DNA of 64,000 bases from Octadecabacter algicola (GCF_021532625.1 NZ_JAKGAR010000005.1:42298-106297); one strand, 5' to 3'. Numbered from the stretch's first letter, positions 35,301 to 43,456 are shown. Program-made: numbers and translations. The notes: a model not told the origin generated them from the letters alone.

Positions 35301-35552
35301 ATCCAGATCACTGGCCTGTCTGGCGACAACGATGCATACTTCACCGTCGATTACGATTCCGATGAAGTTGAGATGAAGATCATTGGCGGCGGCTCTGGTG
35401 AAGCGTTCTACGAAGAACTGGGCTCGGAGGACAACGCTCAGTCTGCCAGCGCCCTGTGGGCGGCTCTCACAGATGGGATGGGTGCATTTGACGAAACACC
35501 GCCCACCGTTGACCTCTATGATGATGCAGACGCCATGTTTGAGGACGCCTAA
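32310..35552 (+). CDS. Large acidic secreted-type protein with parallel beta-helix region
   Basis: A 1080-aa, very acidic protein. A hydrophobic N-terminus (MTGFLGIFAGLFAALAASG) could be a signal or anchor. Residues 46-133 are eleven 8-residue repeats of the VEETPDVV type, a likely extended stalk. About 190-275 is a beta-sandwich-like region (ITDQPDFGNVTVNPDNSIVV, DLSFSFDVTFDDG). From about 400 to 640 the pattern (LTIRNSEISDV, TLIDGNLIDHNGW, VTFTNNIVMQGASYGAQLRGG, VFIENNAGVNF) is a right-handed parallel beta-helix as in lyases and epimerases of polysaccharides. The C-terminal third has repeated beta strands. No exosortase tail is present. It stands alone downstream of the export operon and is probably a matrix protein or glycan-acting enzyme. 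Confidence 0.72.
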   Translation: MTGFLGIFAGLFAALAASGPSVKSNGKAKAAKFANDEAVDPVTPVVEETPDVVSEETPDVVVEATPDVVVEATPDVVVEETPDVVVEETPDVVIEATPDVVVEETPDVVVEATPDVVVEETPDVVVEEASDAVVEVVEEVTEVEETTEEDVTEPEDTTAEKSTDVDASTIDAEFGGTSAQEIQLNGSDDTFEIMEGRVHAFTLDSTDEIASIKITDQPDFGNVTVNPDNSIVVVLSGDTSTGDLSFSFDVTFDDGTVESHTTDLNVTEGAQDAGWGQGKSYMLETDENDDVIVETGDVHRPVYVTESDDAVTRADIAAMEGLDESDITTEWLVDHPEYGGSEIMALSSDIGLEVWESITSADNGPTSNWLLFERGYEYEGTDRLVGRGSNGEDELHPMHITAWGDGELPVLLDRMNIYQETSSNVVFTDLQFAESVNIVDSENLLFDDVHFTGDEAIFKGTDGLTIRNSEISDVFRDEDVDGDGVWEAHEDRISGLYVAGGNGTLIDGNLIDHNGWEEDGQPASMWSHNVYLQYNTKDVTFTNNIVMQGASYGAQLRGGAFATDNVFIENNAGVNFVGGDYKEYGTIGNYTWFEGNVISSGATKDDGAVIGGKGYGYYNNGEMSVMIDNIVAHMTNPDDPDEQAERWEGAAAQNLDKDPLYNDTIVYNWIDGEALAKGKDWSINAEGLDSEVLDETTIQTFTSALLDKEDASVTDLSDYLRDQADGAFDDLVDAEVIASFFQEGFGLQTDDRVGSATVRFVPNTLGDGVRWDNDYNWSTEDTPGTQDGDSVELAGNWVNYDGTNTLQDFDFGSGGELSVDHGKLTIEGETTTGENGGTFNIDDAGQTWMNGYDDTDTLNINVDGGRFVNTGDMNGSVNMTVTDGDAVLASNDASATFTDGSSLHLIGDDADVGFDGTNGDTAVMRVGDGGVLTFEADEDGDMATIQEFRTGAFGDDSDVQSGVNLEDGTLQIILDADSQVGTEVLISVDELVGSVDRIQITGLSGDNDAYFTVDYDSDEVEMKIIGGGSGEAFYEELGSEDNAQSASALWAALTDGMGAFDETPPTVDLYDDADAMFEDA
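32445..32708 (+). repeat. Eleven 24-bp repeats coding for VEETPDVV-type units
   Basis: Codons 46-133 of the beta-helix protein. Units read VEETPDVV, SEETPDVV, VEATPDVV and IEATPDVV, ending with the diverged VEEASDAV. Codon choice is nearly constant (GTCGAGGAAACCCCTGACGTC), so the copy number may change by slippage or recombination. It also creates long false open frames on the opposite strand. Confidence 0.95.
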
Positions 35553-35603
35553 GCCGGGCATCTTGACGATGAACTGAACAAAAACCGGCGCTGAATGCCA
35601 CTT

Positions 35604-36743
35604 CTAAAGGCGTTCGTCTACGAAGCGTTCGATTTGCGCGGTGTTCAGCGTCAACCTCACGTTTGATACCATGATTGGTGCCGACAGAGCGTCTGCAAGG
35701 GGTTCTGCGATCGTATATGGCCCTCCCATCGCATAGCCTCTGATCCCGATCACCGACAGTGTCCGGATGCTGATCTGGTTGAGAAGCTCTGAGCAATTGA
35801 CCTTGATACGGTTGATTTGTGCCGAAAGAGCAAAACCCATGCCCTTTGCGTCCGCGCTGTTTTCAAAGGCAGCAATCGCATCGCGAATCATTGTATTCAT
35901 GGAATGATGCAGATCTACAATCCGGGTCATCTCATGCAGAATAACCGGAGCCATATCACTATCCGGCGGAATAGCTTCTGTCGTGAACCGCTTGGCCTTG
36001 TCGATCATATGCCAAGCCAAACCAGACCAAAGCGACGCCCAAAAGATCTGGATCGACGGGGTCATCGATTGGCGTGCAATTCCCGAGAATGCGTCTTCGA
36101 AAATCGCACCTTCATCAAAGTTGATTTGGAATTTGTAACCACTGTTATGGATGCCACGCATTCCAAGGAATCCCGCAGCGAAGGTCGATGTGAAGTTGTC
36201 CTTGTTAACACTGGCCGCAATGAGAACCTGGCGTTTCTTGCCGTTGGCGTTGATCCTGTTGGCGGTTACCAAAATCAATCCGGCATGGTCGACATAAGAT
36301 ATATTCGGGCTTTCCTTGTTGACCTTCATCTGACCGGAGTCGCCCTCCTCTATGGCGCAAAGCGAGGTTAGGATATCACCGCCCGGCCCTTTCTCCGATG
36401 TTCCCGATGCGATCAACAGTTGTTCATCATGAAGACGTTTCTGCAACTCCTGCAAATGCAAAGTTTTTCCGTGGGTCGTCAGCGTATAGGCTTGGCTCAT
36501 GTGCATGGCATAGATCAGGCCTGCGGACCCGGATTGCCGCGCAATCTCGAAGGTAATGCGGGCAATATCTGCAACCGACAGACCGGGACCACCCAGATCA
36601 GGCGCGACGCTGACCGAGAAAAGCTGATCACGGCGCATTTGTTCAATTAATGCATCGCAATACGCCTTTTCCTTTCCGGGGCCCGGTTTTTCTTCGATGC
36701 GTTCCGATAGCGTTCTCGCCAGTGTGATATGATCCAAGCTCAT
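35604..36743 (-). CDS. Acyl-CoA dehydrogenase family protein
   Basis: A 379-aa flavoprotein of the acyl-CoA dehydrogenase fold: helical N-terminal domain (FSVSVAPDLGGPGLSVADIA), a beta domain with LLIASGTSEKGPGGD and FLGMRGIHNSGYKFQINFDEG, and a helical C-terminal domain ending RGYAMGGPYTIAEPLADALSAPIM. The usual catalytic glutamate position is not evident. It is the last gene of the leftward carrier-protein operon; such proteins act on acyl groups bound to ACPs in several pathways, for example making unsaturated acyl or pyrrole units. The natural substrate here is likely the thioester on the nearby ACP and not free acyl-CoA (inference). Confidence 0.8.
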   Translation of the reverse strand: MSLDHITLARTLSERIEEKPGPGKEKAYCDALIEQMRRDQLFSVSVAPDLGGPGLSVADIARITFEIARQSGSAGLIYAMHMSQAYTLTTHGKTLHLQELQKRLHDEQLLIASGTSEKGPGGDILTSLCAIEEGDSGQMKVNKESPNISYVDHAGLILVTANRINANGKKRQVLIAASVNKDNFTSTFAAGFLGMRGIHNSGYKFQINFDEGAIFEDAFSGIARQSMTPSIQIFWASLWSGLAWHMIDKAKRFTTEAIPPDSDMAPVILHEMTRIVDLHHSMNTMIRDAIAAFENSADAKGMGFALSAQINRIKVNCSELLNQISIRTLSVIGIRGYAMGGPYTIAEPLADALSAPIMVSNVRLTLNTAQIERFVDERL

Positions 36744-36782
36744 GCGATGCTCCTCTATATACTCCGCCCAGGTGCGACAAAC

Positions 36783-38276
36783 CTATCCATTGTCGGTCGT
36801 CTCCAACCTTTGACGTAGGTTTACGTAGTCAATCTTTTTACTTGGGTTACGCGGCAGAGAGCCCACAACATGATAGATGCGTGGCTGCATAAAGTTAGAC
36901 ATGCAGCCACGGGCGTATGCCTTCAATTCTTTGAGCAATGCGCGCGAATCTGTATCTGTTTCTTGCGGGACGACAAAGGCAACAATCATCTCTCCCAAAA
37001 CCTCATGTGGTTTTGACACAATGGCTGCTTCCGCAATGCTGCTATGGGAAGCCAACAGCCCCTCAAGCTCGTCAGGTGACACACGAACGCCCATTGATTT
37101 GATCTGCCGGTCCTTGCGCCCTTCGAGATATAGGAAACCATCTTGATCCATGTGACCAAGATCACCCGTGAACACACCGACCTGATCCATCGCCGAAACA
37201 TATCTTTTCACGTCGTTTGTCCGGTCTAGGTCGCGCCAATAACCTTGAAAACAGCCCGAACCAAAGTGGACAATCTCGCCCACTTCGCCCACGTCAGCCA
37301 GGGTGTCGTCGCGGCGTATAATCCGCAGTTCCGCCTCAGGTATGGCCTTACCCACTGAGGTTGGGTGACTGTCGAGATACTTTGGGGCAAGCGAAGCGCT
37401 TCGATATGTTTCTGTCAAACCGTAATTGAGGCAAATCTCAGCTGCTGGAAACGTCTCGCGGGCCTTCTGCAATGTGGCTGGCAGCATCTTCGAGCCTGTC
37501 GACATAATCAATCGGATCGTATCACGGTTGGCATCCGCGATCGGGGAGAGACCTGACATCAAATCAGCCAAGAGCGCTGGGACAGCGGCAAGAACCGTCG
37601 GTTGGTGCTGATCCAATGCCGCGCAGATACCAAGACTATTCGCGGGCTCGGTCAGGACAAGCGGAATGCCTTCCAATAACAAAGACAGCATTTGTCCCCA
37701 GCCATAGTCAAACGCGAACGGAACAGGGCACAAAATGCGATCATCCGAGTGATAGGCCATGATCTGCGACATGGTCCTAGCCCCGGCAATGAGGTTCTCG
37801 GCAGATTGCATGACGCCTTTGGGAAGCCCCGTTGAACCTGACGTGAAAACGATTGATGCGGTGCTGTTCGATGGCATTTCAGAACAGGCCTCCGCAGGCG
37901 CGGCTTTGGGCGCTGGCCAATTGTGAAACGGCTCTTTGCTTGGAGCAAAGACATACTTTGGGTCCGTCAAAGTAATTGCGTGCGCGGCATGTGCATCGGG
38001 CGCCATAGAATGGACAAGCACCGGAATGCCGCCGCGTTGCCAGATCGCTGCAACCACAATGGCGACTTGTGGATTGTTTTCGGAGATTATGACAGCACGG
38101 TCACCGCGGCCTAGCTGATCAAGTGCGGCGGCCTGACAACCAGCCATATCCTGCAATTGTGCAAAGGTCAGATGCGTGTCGCCATGAAAAATTGCGACAA
38201 GGTCTTCTTGCCCAGTGGCTATGTCGACAAACCGATGCCAAGGCCACTGCTTTTCCATAGGATCAAGATGTCCCAT
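36783..38276 (-). CDS. AMP-dependent acyl ligase (adenylation enzyme)
   Basis: A 497-aa member of the ANL superfamily. TASIVFTSGSTGLPKGVM at about residues 139-156 is the P-loop (A3), LNYGLTETYRSA is A5, VFTGDLGHMDQDGFLYLEGRKD is A7-A8 and LPRNPSKKIDYVNL holds the A10 catalytic lysine. It activates a carboxylic or amino acid as an adenylate and loads it onto a thiol, most likely that of the ACP encoded upstream. It overlaps the sulfotransferase gene by 14 bases. The class resembles the acyl-CoA ligase associated with exosortase A loci. The substrate is unknown. An ATG at 38258 is an alternative start. Confidence 0.88.
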   Translation of the reverse strand: MGHLDPMEKQWPWHRFVDIATGQEDLVAIFHGDTHLTFAQLQDMAGCQAAALDQLGRGDRAVIISENNPQVAIVVAAIWQRGGIPVLVHSMAPDAHAAHAITLTDPKYVFAPSKEPFHNWPAPKAAPAEACSEMPSNSTASIVFTSGSTGLPKGVMQSAENLIAGARTMSQIMAYHSDDRILCPVPFAFDYGWGQMLSLLLEGIPLVLTEPANSLGICAALDQHQPTVLAAVPALLADLMSGLSPIADANRDTIRLIMSTGSKMLPATLQKARETFPAAEICLNYGLTETYRSASLAPKYLDSHPTSVGKAIPEAELRIIRRDDTLADVGEVGEIVHFGSGCFQGYWRDLDRTNDVKRYVSAMDQVGVFTGDLGHMDQDGFLYLEGRKDRQIKSMGVRVSPDELEGLLASHSSIAEAAIVSKPHEVLGEMIVAFVVPQETDTDSRALLKELKAYARGCMSNFMQPRIYHVVGSLPRNPSKKIDYVNLRQRLETTDNG

Positions 38277-39180
38277 CGGGCGTGTTCCGCTTCATCTGCG
38301 CGGCCATTGTAAACTGGCGCACGGCAGTTTCCCGGCTGGGACGTTTTGGAGTCTTGGGCACATCATAGCCCAAATGTTCCATCTCTTCAGCCACGATCTT
38401 AACAACGCGACCTGCGGCCATACGCGGCAATCGGGTCCGCCATGCTTTTGGATCAGGCGGGCGCACCTCGGTCATGCCATCAATACGGAAATCCCCCAGC
38501 CCAATATTCGGCTCACGCGTGAAGGCCTGCGAGACAACATCGGTTGCATCCCCCTGCGCGCCCATAAACCGGAACAACTCAGACAGGGTACTGGCGGGGT
38601 CTTGCGTCAAATCCTCATACTTCAAAGCGTGGCAATCTTCACCTATCGCATCCTGAAACGCGCGTAAGTCTTGTGATCGCTGAACCCAGGACTGGGCAAG
38701 CCCCTCGAACGGACAAATCCATGACCGCGTGTCTTGCCAGACGTCCGTCAGCGGCGCGCCCATCTTTTCCGCCAGATCGACGTTTGACGGAATCACGTCC
38801 AGCGGGTTTCGCCACAGCAGAATGAACTTGGCGTGCCCTTCCAAAAGCAATTTCAGCTTGTCGATGTGAAAGATATCGACACCTGTTTTTTCGACCCAGA
38901 TTGGCGCACCCTGTGCAGCCCTTTCATGAAAGCCAAAACACATTTTGCGCAATGGATTCAGAACGTCTTCGGCCTCAACCCCAAGAAAATTAACCCCCGC
39001 CAAGACACCGATTGGCGGCCCCTCGACATTGTCCTGTTCGCTAAGGAAGCGAGCGGCGGCCGTGAAAAGGTGCGTCTCAGGTGGGCAAGACACGTCTGGA
39101 TGAGCATCAAGCAAACGAGACAAAAGCGTTGTGCCTGATCTTGGGTACCCAAGAATGATATAACGTGTGTCTTTGGTCAT
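38263..39180 (-). CDS. Sulfotransferase family protein
   Basis: A 305-aa cytoplasmic protein. RYIILGYPRSGTTLLSRLLD at residues 6-25 is the 5'-phosphosulfate P-loop and ILLWRNPLDVIPS at about 120-132 the 3'-phosphate site; the YEDL and NIGLGDFRID parts also fit Sulfotransfer_1/3-type enzymes. It overlaps the decarboxylase gene by four bases at its start (ATGA) and the ligase gene by 14 bases at its end. In this operon it may sulfate the product of the ACP pathway or the sugar to which it is joined (inference). It is the sixth sulfotransferase of the window. Confidence 0.85.
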   Translation of the reverse strand: MTKDTRYIILGYPRSGTTLLSRLLDAHPDVSCPPETHLFTAAARFLSEQDNVEGPPIGVLAGVNFLGVEAEDVLNPLRKMCFGFHERAAQGAPIWVEKTGVDIFHIDKLKLLLEGHAKFILLWRNPLDVIPSNVDLAEKMGAPLTDVWQDTRSWICPFEGLAQSWVQRSQDLRAFQDAIGEDCHALKYEDLTQDPASTLSELFRFMGAQGDATDVVSQAFTREPNIGLGDFRIDGMTEVRPPDPKAWRTRLPRMAAGRVVKIVAEEMEHLGYDVPKTPKRPSRETAVRQFTMAAQMKRNTPDGTS

Positions 39181-40415
39181 GCTGGCAATGTCGTAAGAGG
39201 GTGCCGCTCCGTTTCCGAAGCATCCGTAAATCTGCCATCATGATAGGTCACTTCGCGCGGTTCGGGGTGCGAGATAAAGCGTGAAGGTGATGCGGTCAGG
39301 CCATACGCCCCCGACCCCTCAATCGCGATTACATCGCCTACCGTGACTTCGGCCAATTCCACATCTACGGCCAGACGGTCGATGCTGGTACATAAAGGGC
39401 CGACTAACATGTACGCAGAAGTTTTTCCCTGCGGGTTGGAGATGTTTTGAAAGACCCAGTTGCGACGAAAGACCGAACCCATCATGCCACAGGCGGCGAG
39501 GTGGTTGTTGAACCCAGCGTCACACGTGCGAATTTCACTGCCTCGCGATGACTTCTCGGATATTGTGCGCGTCAGCAGCCAACCAAACGGCCCTACAAGC
39601 CAACGTCCAAGTTCAAGATTACAGGTAGCCTTTTCAAACCCTGGCTTTTGCAAAAGCGCATCCACAATGGGATTAACTAGGGCGGGCAAAGCCTCGTGAT
39701 CCAGCTGCGTTTCATCCGGCAGGTATTGAATGCCAAAGCCCGATCCAAAGACCAAGCGGTGGACCTCGATCCCCGTCTGTGCCTGCGCCTGTTCGAAAAT
39801 GCGCGCAAAGTTTTCAAAGTTCTCGGCAATGGCTTCAGGATCAAGGCAGTTTGTTCCAGAATAGATGTGAAACCCGACAAGGTTCAGACCAGCAAGTTCG
39901 GCGATCTGAGGCAGCGCATCACCCATCTGTTCTTCGTCAATACCAAACTGACTGGCCGTCCGCGCCATTGAGGCACCAAATTTTCTGGGAACGTGCAAAG
40001 GGTTGATACGCACAAGACAAGGCTGCAATAGCCCTTTGGATTGGGCATAAGCACTAGCCTCTTCGGCTTCTGAAAGACTTTCAAGGATCAGCTCGCCGAC
40101 GTGTAAGTCTACAGCTTCGTGAATCTCAACCTTTCGCTTAGCAGGGCCGGAAAAAGAGATGAATTCAGGCTTCATGCCGGTAGCAATAGCCCGCCGCACT
40201 TCCAAAATTGACGATGCATCGAACATCTCTAGTTGAGGCTGCAATGCGCGCAACAAACCCATGTTTGGGTTGGCCTTGATCGCGTAGCTGACGCCAAAAC
40301 GCCCATCGAAAAGCTTTTTCAACAGGGACAGGCGGTCAAGAATTGCATCTAGATCATAGACAAAAAGCGGGGTCGAGAACCCTTCTACGGCGTCCAAGAG
40401 CTTTTCAGGTGTCAT
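39177..40415 (-). CDS. PLP-dependent decarboxylase, fold type III (ornithine/diaminopimelate type)
   Basis: A 412-aa alanine-racemase-fold enzyme. FGVSYAIKANPN holds the PLP lysine (Lys47); ISFSGPAKRKVEIHEAVDL, LVGFHIYSGTNC and GSGFGIQY are the barrel strands that bind PLP phosphate; VGPLCTSIDRL supplies the active cysteine and aspartate from the partner subunit. It decarboxylates a basic or diamino acid, or acts on such a residue loaded on the ACP. Pyridoxal-dependent decarboxylases are also found in exosortase A-associated gene sets together with ACP and acyl ligase. It overlaps neighbours on both sides by four bases. Confidence 0.87.
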   Translation of the reverse strand: MTPEKLLDAVEGFSTPLFVYDLDAILDRLSLLKKLFDGRFGVSYAIKANPNMGLLRALQPQLEMFDASSILEVRRAIATGMKPEFISFSGPAKRKVEIHEAVDLHVGELILESLSEAEEASAYAQSKGLLQPCLVRINPLHVPRKFGASMARTASQFGIDEEQMGDALPQIAELAGLNLVGFHIYSGTNCLDPEAIAENFENFARIFEQAQAQTGIEVHRLVFGSGFGIQYLPDETQLDHEALPALVNPIVDALLQKPGFEKATCNLELGRWLVGPFGWLLTRTISEKSSRGSEIRTCDAGFNNHLAACGMMGSVFRRNWVFQNISNPQGKTSAYMLVGPLCTSIDRLAVDVELAEVTVGDVIAIEGSGAYGLTASPSRFISHPEPREVTYHDGRFTDASETERHPLTTLPA

Positions 40416-40654
40416 GCTTCCTGCTTCTTCACATAGGCTAGAATACGTTCCAGGGTGTCCAGATTTTCAAGGGTCACTTCAGCAGGTTTGATCCGGAACC
40501 CACCCAAAGTCTCTAGCTGCATCATAAGCGTGACAAGCGCAAAACTATCGACAAGTCCCGTGCTGAACAGCGGCGTATCATCTTGGAGATCGTCAGTGTC
40601 GACGCCTACTTCTTCTTCAAGAAAATCTGTTAAATCACTGCGAGATATTGCCAT
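40412..40654 (-). CDS. Acyl carrier protein
   Basis: An 80-aa acidic protein with the phosphopantetheine attachment site GLVDSFALVTLM (Ser37), four-helix length and acidic recognition helix typical of ACP/PCP domains. It heads the leftward operon ACP-decarboxylase-sulfotransferase-ligase-dehydrogenase; its stop overlaps the decarboxylase start (ATGA). A free-standing carrier next to an adenylating ligase indicates that a small acid is held as a thioester while it is modified. No phosphopantetheinyl transferase is encoded here, so a chromosomal one must act. Confidence 0.9.
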   Translation of the reverse strand: MAISRSDLTDFLEEEVGVDTDDLQDDTPLFSTGLVDSFALVTLMMQLETLGGFRIKPAEVTLENLDTLERILAYVKKQEA

Positions 40655-41010
40655 TCCGGACCTCTAAAAAATAAAAAAATATAATCGATCAAAGCGGCAA
40701 ATTTAGCGGCCGCATGACGAAATTGTGATTGAATATTAACCTTACGTAAAGAGGGGAGCTTTTCTGATGCAATAATGTGACGGTTGATTGCTACTTCGGA
40801 CTTCTCGCGCTTTGAAAAACGCACTTAAGGGTCCGCCTTGAAGCGATAGTCCAATAGAGATCGCTCAGGATTGAGCGCATGGCTGCAGTATTTTGTGGCC
40901 ATAAGGATTCTTTACAAGCGACAATCAATCAGCGGTCGTTCTGTCTAGGCTCGGCCAAGTAAATGCTGCAGACGCCTTAAAAACCTAGTATTTTTGATTG
41001 TTTTTCGTGG
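40655..41010. promoter_or_regulatory. Divergent intergenic region between ACP operon and acetylation cassette
   Basis: About 355 bases with A/T-rich parts near both ends (an A-rich run at 40665-40684) and no convincing gene. A short dyad CGCTCA-GGAT-TGAGCG at 40862-40877 is the only clear symmetric element and could be an operator. Both flanking operons read outward, so two promoters are expected. Confidence 0.4.
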
Positions 41011-42132
41011 ATGCGTTGCCTTCGTTACCGACGTTGCTTAGCTTTCCGTCAAGAATTTTTGAAAGACGATATTTTGATCAAAGACTTTGTCCTTGGATTG
41101 CGGACGCCATCTGGCCTTTCAGTTTGCATCGCGCTGGCAACTGCTGCGCTAAGTACGGCTGTTGCCATTTTGGCAGTACCCGCTTTTATGACGTCTCCCT
41201 ATGGTGTTCTGCTGGCGGACAATAATAGGGATCACCACCTTTTTGTTACCTCGGAGCTGTTCCAGCTTCAAAATTCAGATCGTCCAGTTCTGGCAATTAT
41301 AGGTGCGTCAGTCACCGGGGCTAGTTTTGGCGGCCCTGAAGCGATTTCAAGCGCCCTTGCAGCGACGCCAGCGCGGGATTTTCATGTCGTTTCCCTAACG
41401 ACCGGTCGCCAAAGTATTATCGAACATTTGCTGATGTTGGAACATCTACCCGAAGATGTCCCAGTCTATGTTGTGTTGGGTATTGGTCCGTCGAGATTCA
41501 CGTTCTTGACCGAGGATTATCTCGAAGCCTTCAACACAAGCCGGTTCGGGATAGATTCTCCTTTGTATGTGGAACGCACCCAAGAAGTTGGGAACGTATC
41601 GCGCGCGATGACGGGATCGACGGGACTTGATCACCTAAGGTTCTATGTCCCTCGCTTGGGGGAAATTCTTCCAAACTTCGCGCAATATGTCCGGGGTCGA
41701 ACCATTGAACGCAATTATGTCCAATATGTCGGCCGGAACAATGCAGCGGAAGCTTATCAAGAACACGCAAAGGGGATCATGGCACGGTTCGAAGGCCCGA
41801 ATATGGAGCAAGTCCTAGATGGGAATTACCAACGCCTGCGCGACCTTCTGGACTATGTCGAAACGCGGGACAACATCAGAATTATTCTGATGGAGCATCC
41901 TCTCAGACCAGAATTTGTTACTGATTTTCTTGGCCAAGACCGACAAGAAATCCACATGGCACGGGTGCGTCAGATCGCTGAAGATGCCAATGTGCCCTAT
42001 TTTGATGCCGGCACACTGGCACAAGCGGAAGATTCCGAATTCTACGATTGGGCGCATATCAATTCAGAAGACCTACAAGCACGGCTCTTGGACGTCATGG
42101 TCGATCAATTTTTGCAGGTGTATGATGAATAA
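41011..42132 (+). CDS. SGNH-hydrolase-like membrane-anchored protein (AlgX/AlgJ-like partner of MBOAT)
   Basis: A 373-aa protein. The stretch at about residues 36-60 (LSVCIALATAALSTAVAILAVPAFM) is a membrane anchor, placing the rest in the periplasm. VLAIIGASVTGASFGG contains the block-I serine (Ser100) and EFYDWAHINSEDLQ the Asp-x-x-His pair of SGNH enzymes. With the MBOAT gene downstream, it is the expected O-acetylation partner, as AlgJ/AlgX are to AlgI. The start is uncertain: the ATG at 41011 has a weak ribosome site and the first ~20 residues are Cys/Arg-rich; TTG codons nearer the anchor are possible. Confidence 0.72.
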   Translation: MRCLRYRRCLAFRQEFLKDDILIKDFVLGLRTPSGLSVCIALATAALSTAVAILAVPAFMTSPYGVLLADNNRDHHLFVTSELFQLQNSDRPVLAIIGASVTGASFGGPEAISSALAATPARDFHVVSLTTGRQSIIEHLLMLEHLPEDVPVYVVLGIGPSRFTFLTEDYLEAFNTSRFGIDSPLYVERTQEVGNVSRAMTGSTGLDHLRFYVPRLGEILPNFAQYVRGRTIERNYVQYVGRNNAAEAYQEHAKGIMARFEGPNMEQVLDGNYQRLRDLLDYVETRDNIRIILMEHPLRPEFVTDFLGQDRQEIHMARVRQIAEDANVPYFDAGTLAQAEDSEFYDWAHINSEDLQARLLDVMVDQFLQVYDE

Positions 42133-42268
42133 AGTCACCAAAAACAGCTCTTTTTGGGCGGGTCAGATTGTTCAGGGCGTCGTAATTGGCACACTCCTGA
42201 CCATGGCAGTTGTCGGATTGATCAATGCCAGTTCTTACGGCCAAATCTTTCGGTATCAGGGTTTTTAG
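42125..42268 (+). CDS. Small 47-aa membrane protein between SGNH and MBOAT genes
   Basis: The ATG at 42125 overlaps the end of the SGNH gene by eight bases. The product MNKVTKNSSFWAGQIVQGVV continues into IGTLLTMAVVGLIN, giving one membrane segment of about 20 residues, and ends in SSYGQIFRYQGF. Its stop lies three bases before the GTG of the MBOAT gene, so all three are coupled. Its position suggests a small subunit of the acetylation machinery. No family is recognised. Confidence 0.65.
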   Translation: MNKVTKNSSFWAGQIVQGVVIGTLLTMAVVGLINASSYGQIFRYQGF

Positions 42269-42271
42269 AAA

Positions 42272-43456
42272 GTGATAGAATTCTGGTATTATTGGGTTTC
42301 CGCTGCCGTCAGCGTGGTGATCTTCTGGAACTTGCCGCAAGGTCTGAAGTTCCCTTTTTTGGGCATCGTTTCATTTGGGTTCATTGCCAGCTTTGAACCA
42401 CTAACAGTTGCGATGATGCTTGCGATCGCACTGATGGTTTATTTCCTGCACAACAGGGCGGATCAAAAACCCTTGTTCCGACTTGCGACCAAGTTTCTGA
42501 TCACCGTCGTGGCGGCTTACCTGTTCTACTTCAAATATATGCCAGCTTTGGCAAGCTTGTTTGCAAATGGTTATGATTTTGCCAATCTCCTCTTACCGAT
42601 GGGCATCAGCTATTTCAGCTTCAAGCTGATCCACTATGTGCTGGAAAGGTCCCGCGGGATGCTTCCGCAGCACAGCTTTTGGGAATATTTCGCTTGGGTG
42701 TTCTTTGTCCCGATCTTCACTGCGGGTCCAATCCAGCGTTTCGATCTTTTCATGAACGGACGGTCCTCCACTTGGGATAACCAAATGGCCTGGGATGGCT
42801 TGACCCGAATAGCCATCGGATTGATCAAGAAATTTGTACTCGGCGCTATCTGCTTGTTCGTGCTTGAAAGCCTAAATTATGGGAGCACGGGCCGCCTTCT
42901 GAATAACCTTGAGGACACTTCACCTCTGCGGGTCATCTTGTTTTTGTGCTTTTGCTATTTGTTCGTCTACATGGATTTTTCCGGATACACGGACATCGCT
43001 ATCGGCACGGGACGGTTGTTTGGCTTGCGTATCATGGAAAACTTCAATTTTCCGATCTTCGCCCCAAATATCGGCAACCTTTGGAAGCGTTGGCATATGT
43101 CGCTGGCAAGCTGGTGCCAAAGCTACATCTATATGCCTACCCTTGGCGTCAGTCGTAGTCCTTATGTCGCGGTCTTTGCGAGTTTCCTTGTGATGGGTCT
43201 TTGGCACGCGGCGTCTTGGAACTGGGTGGCATGGGGGCTCTACAACGCCGCTGGCGTTGCGATCTATCAAAAATGGACGATGACCGCGCGCAAGAAGAAA
43301 TGGCGCATCATCAAAACGAAAGCCTATTCTTTTGCAGCCTATCCGCTGACGTTCCTGTTCTTCGCGGGCAGTTTCGCGTTTACGATAACTCATGGCGAAC
43401 ACGGGCTCTACGCAGCACTGCGCATACTGTTTCGATGTTTTGGCATAGATATTTAA
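42272..43456 (+). CDS. MBOAT family O-acyltransferase (AlgI-like)
   Basis: A 394-aa polytopic protein from a GTG at 42272, three bases after the small membrane-protein gene. LLPMGISYFSFKLIHYVLE, FFVPIFTAGPIQRFD, FSGYTDIAIGTGRLFGL and NFNFPIFAPNIGNLWKRWHMSLASWC are the hallmarks of the AlgI group; the catalytic histidine is His312 in GLWHAASWNW. It moves acyl groups across the inner membrane for acetylation of an exported polysaccharide by a periplasmic partner, here the SGNH protein. This gives the locus a second acetylation system beside the one at 20199-22157. Confidence 0.9.
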   Translation: MIEFWYYWVSAAVSVVIFWNLPQGLKFPFLGIVSFGFIASFEPLTVAMMLAIALMVYFLHNRADQKPLFRLATKFLITVVAAYLFYFKYMPALASLFANGYDFANLLLPMGISYFSFKLIHYVLERSRGMLPQHSFWEYFAWVFFVPIFTAGPIQRFDLFMNGRSSTWDNQMAWDGLTRIAIGLIKKFVLGAICLFVLESLNYGSTGRLLNNLEDTSPLRVILFLCFCYLFVYMDFSGYTDIAIGTGRLFGLRIMENFNFPIFAPNIGNLWKRWHMSLASWCQSYIYMPTLGVSRSPYVAVFASFLVMGLWHAASWNWVAWGLYNAAGVAIYQKWTMTARKKKWRIIKTKAYSFAAYPLTFLFFAGSFAFTITHGEHGLYAALRILFRCFGIDI

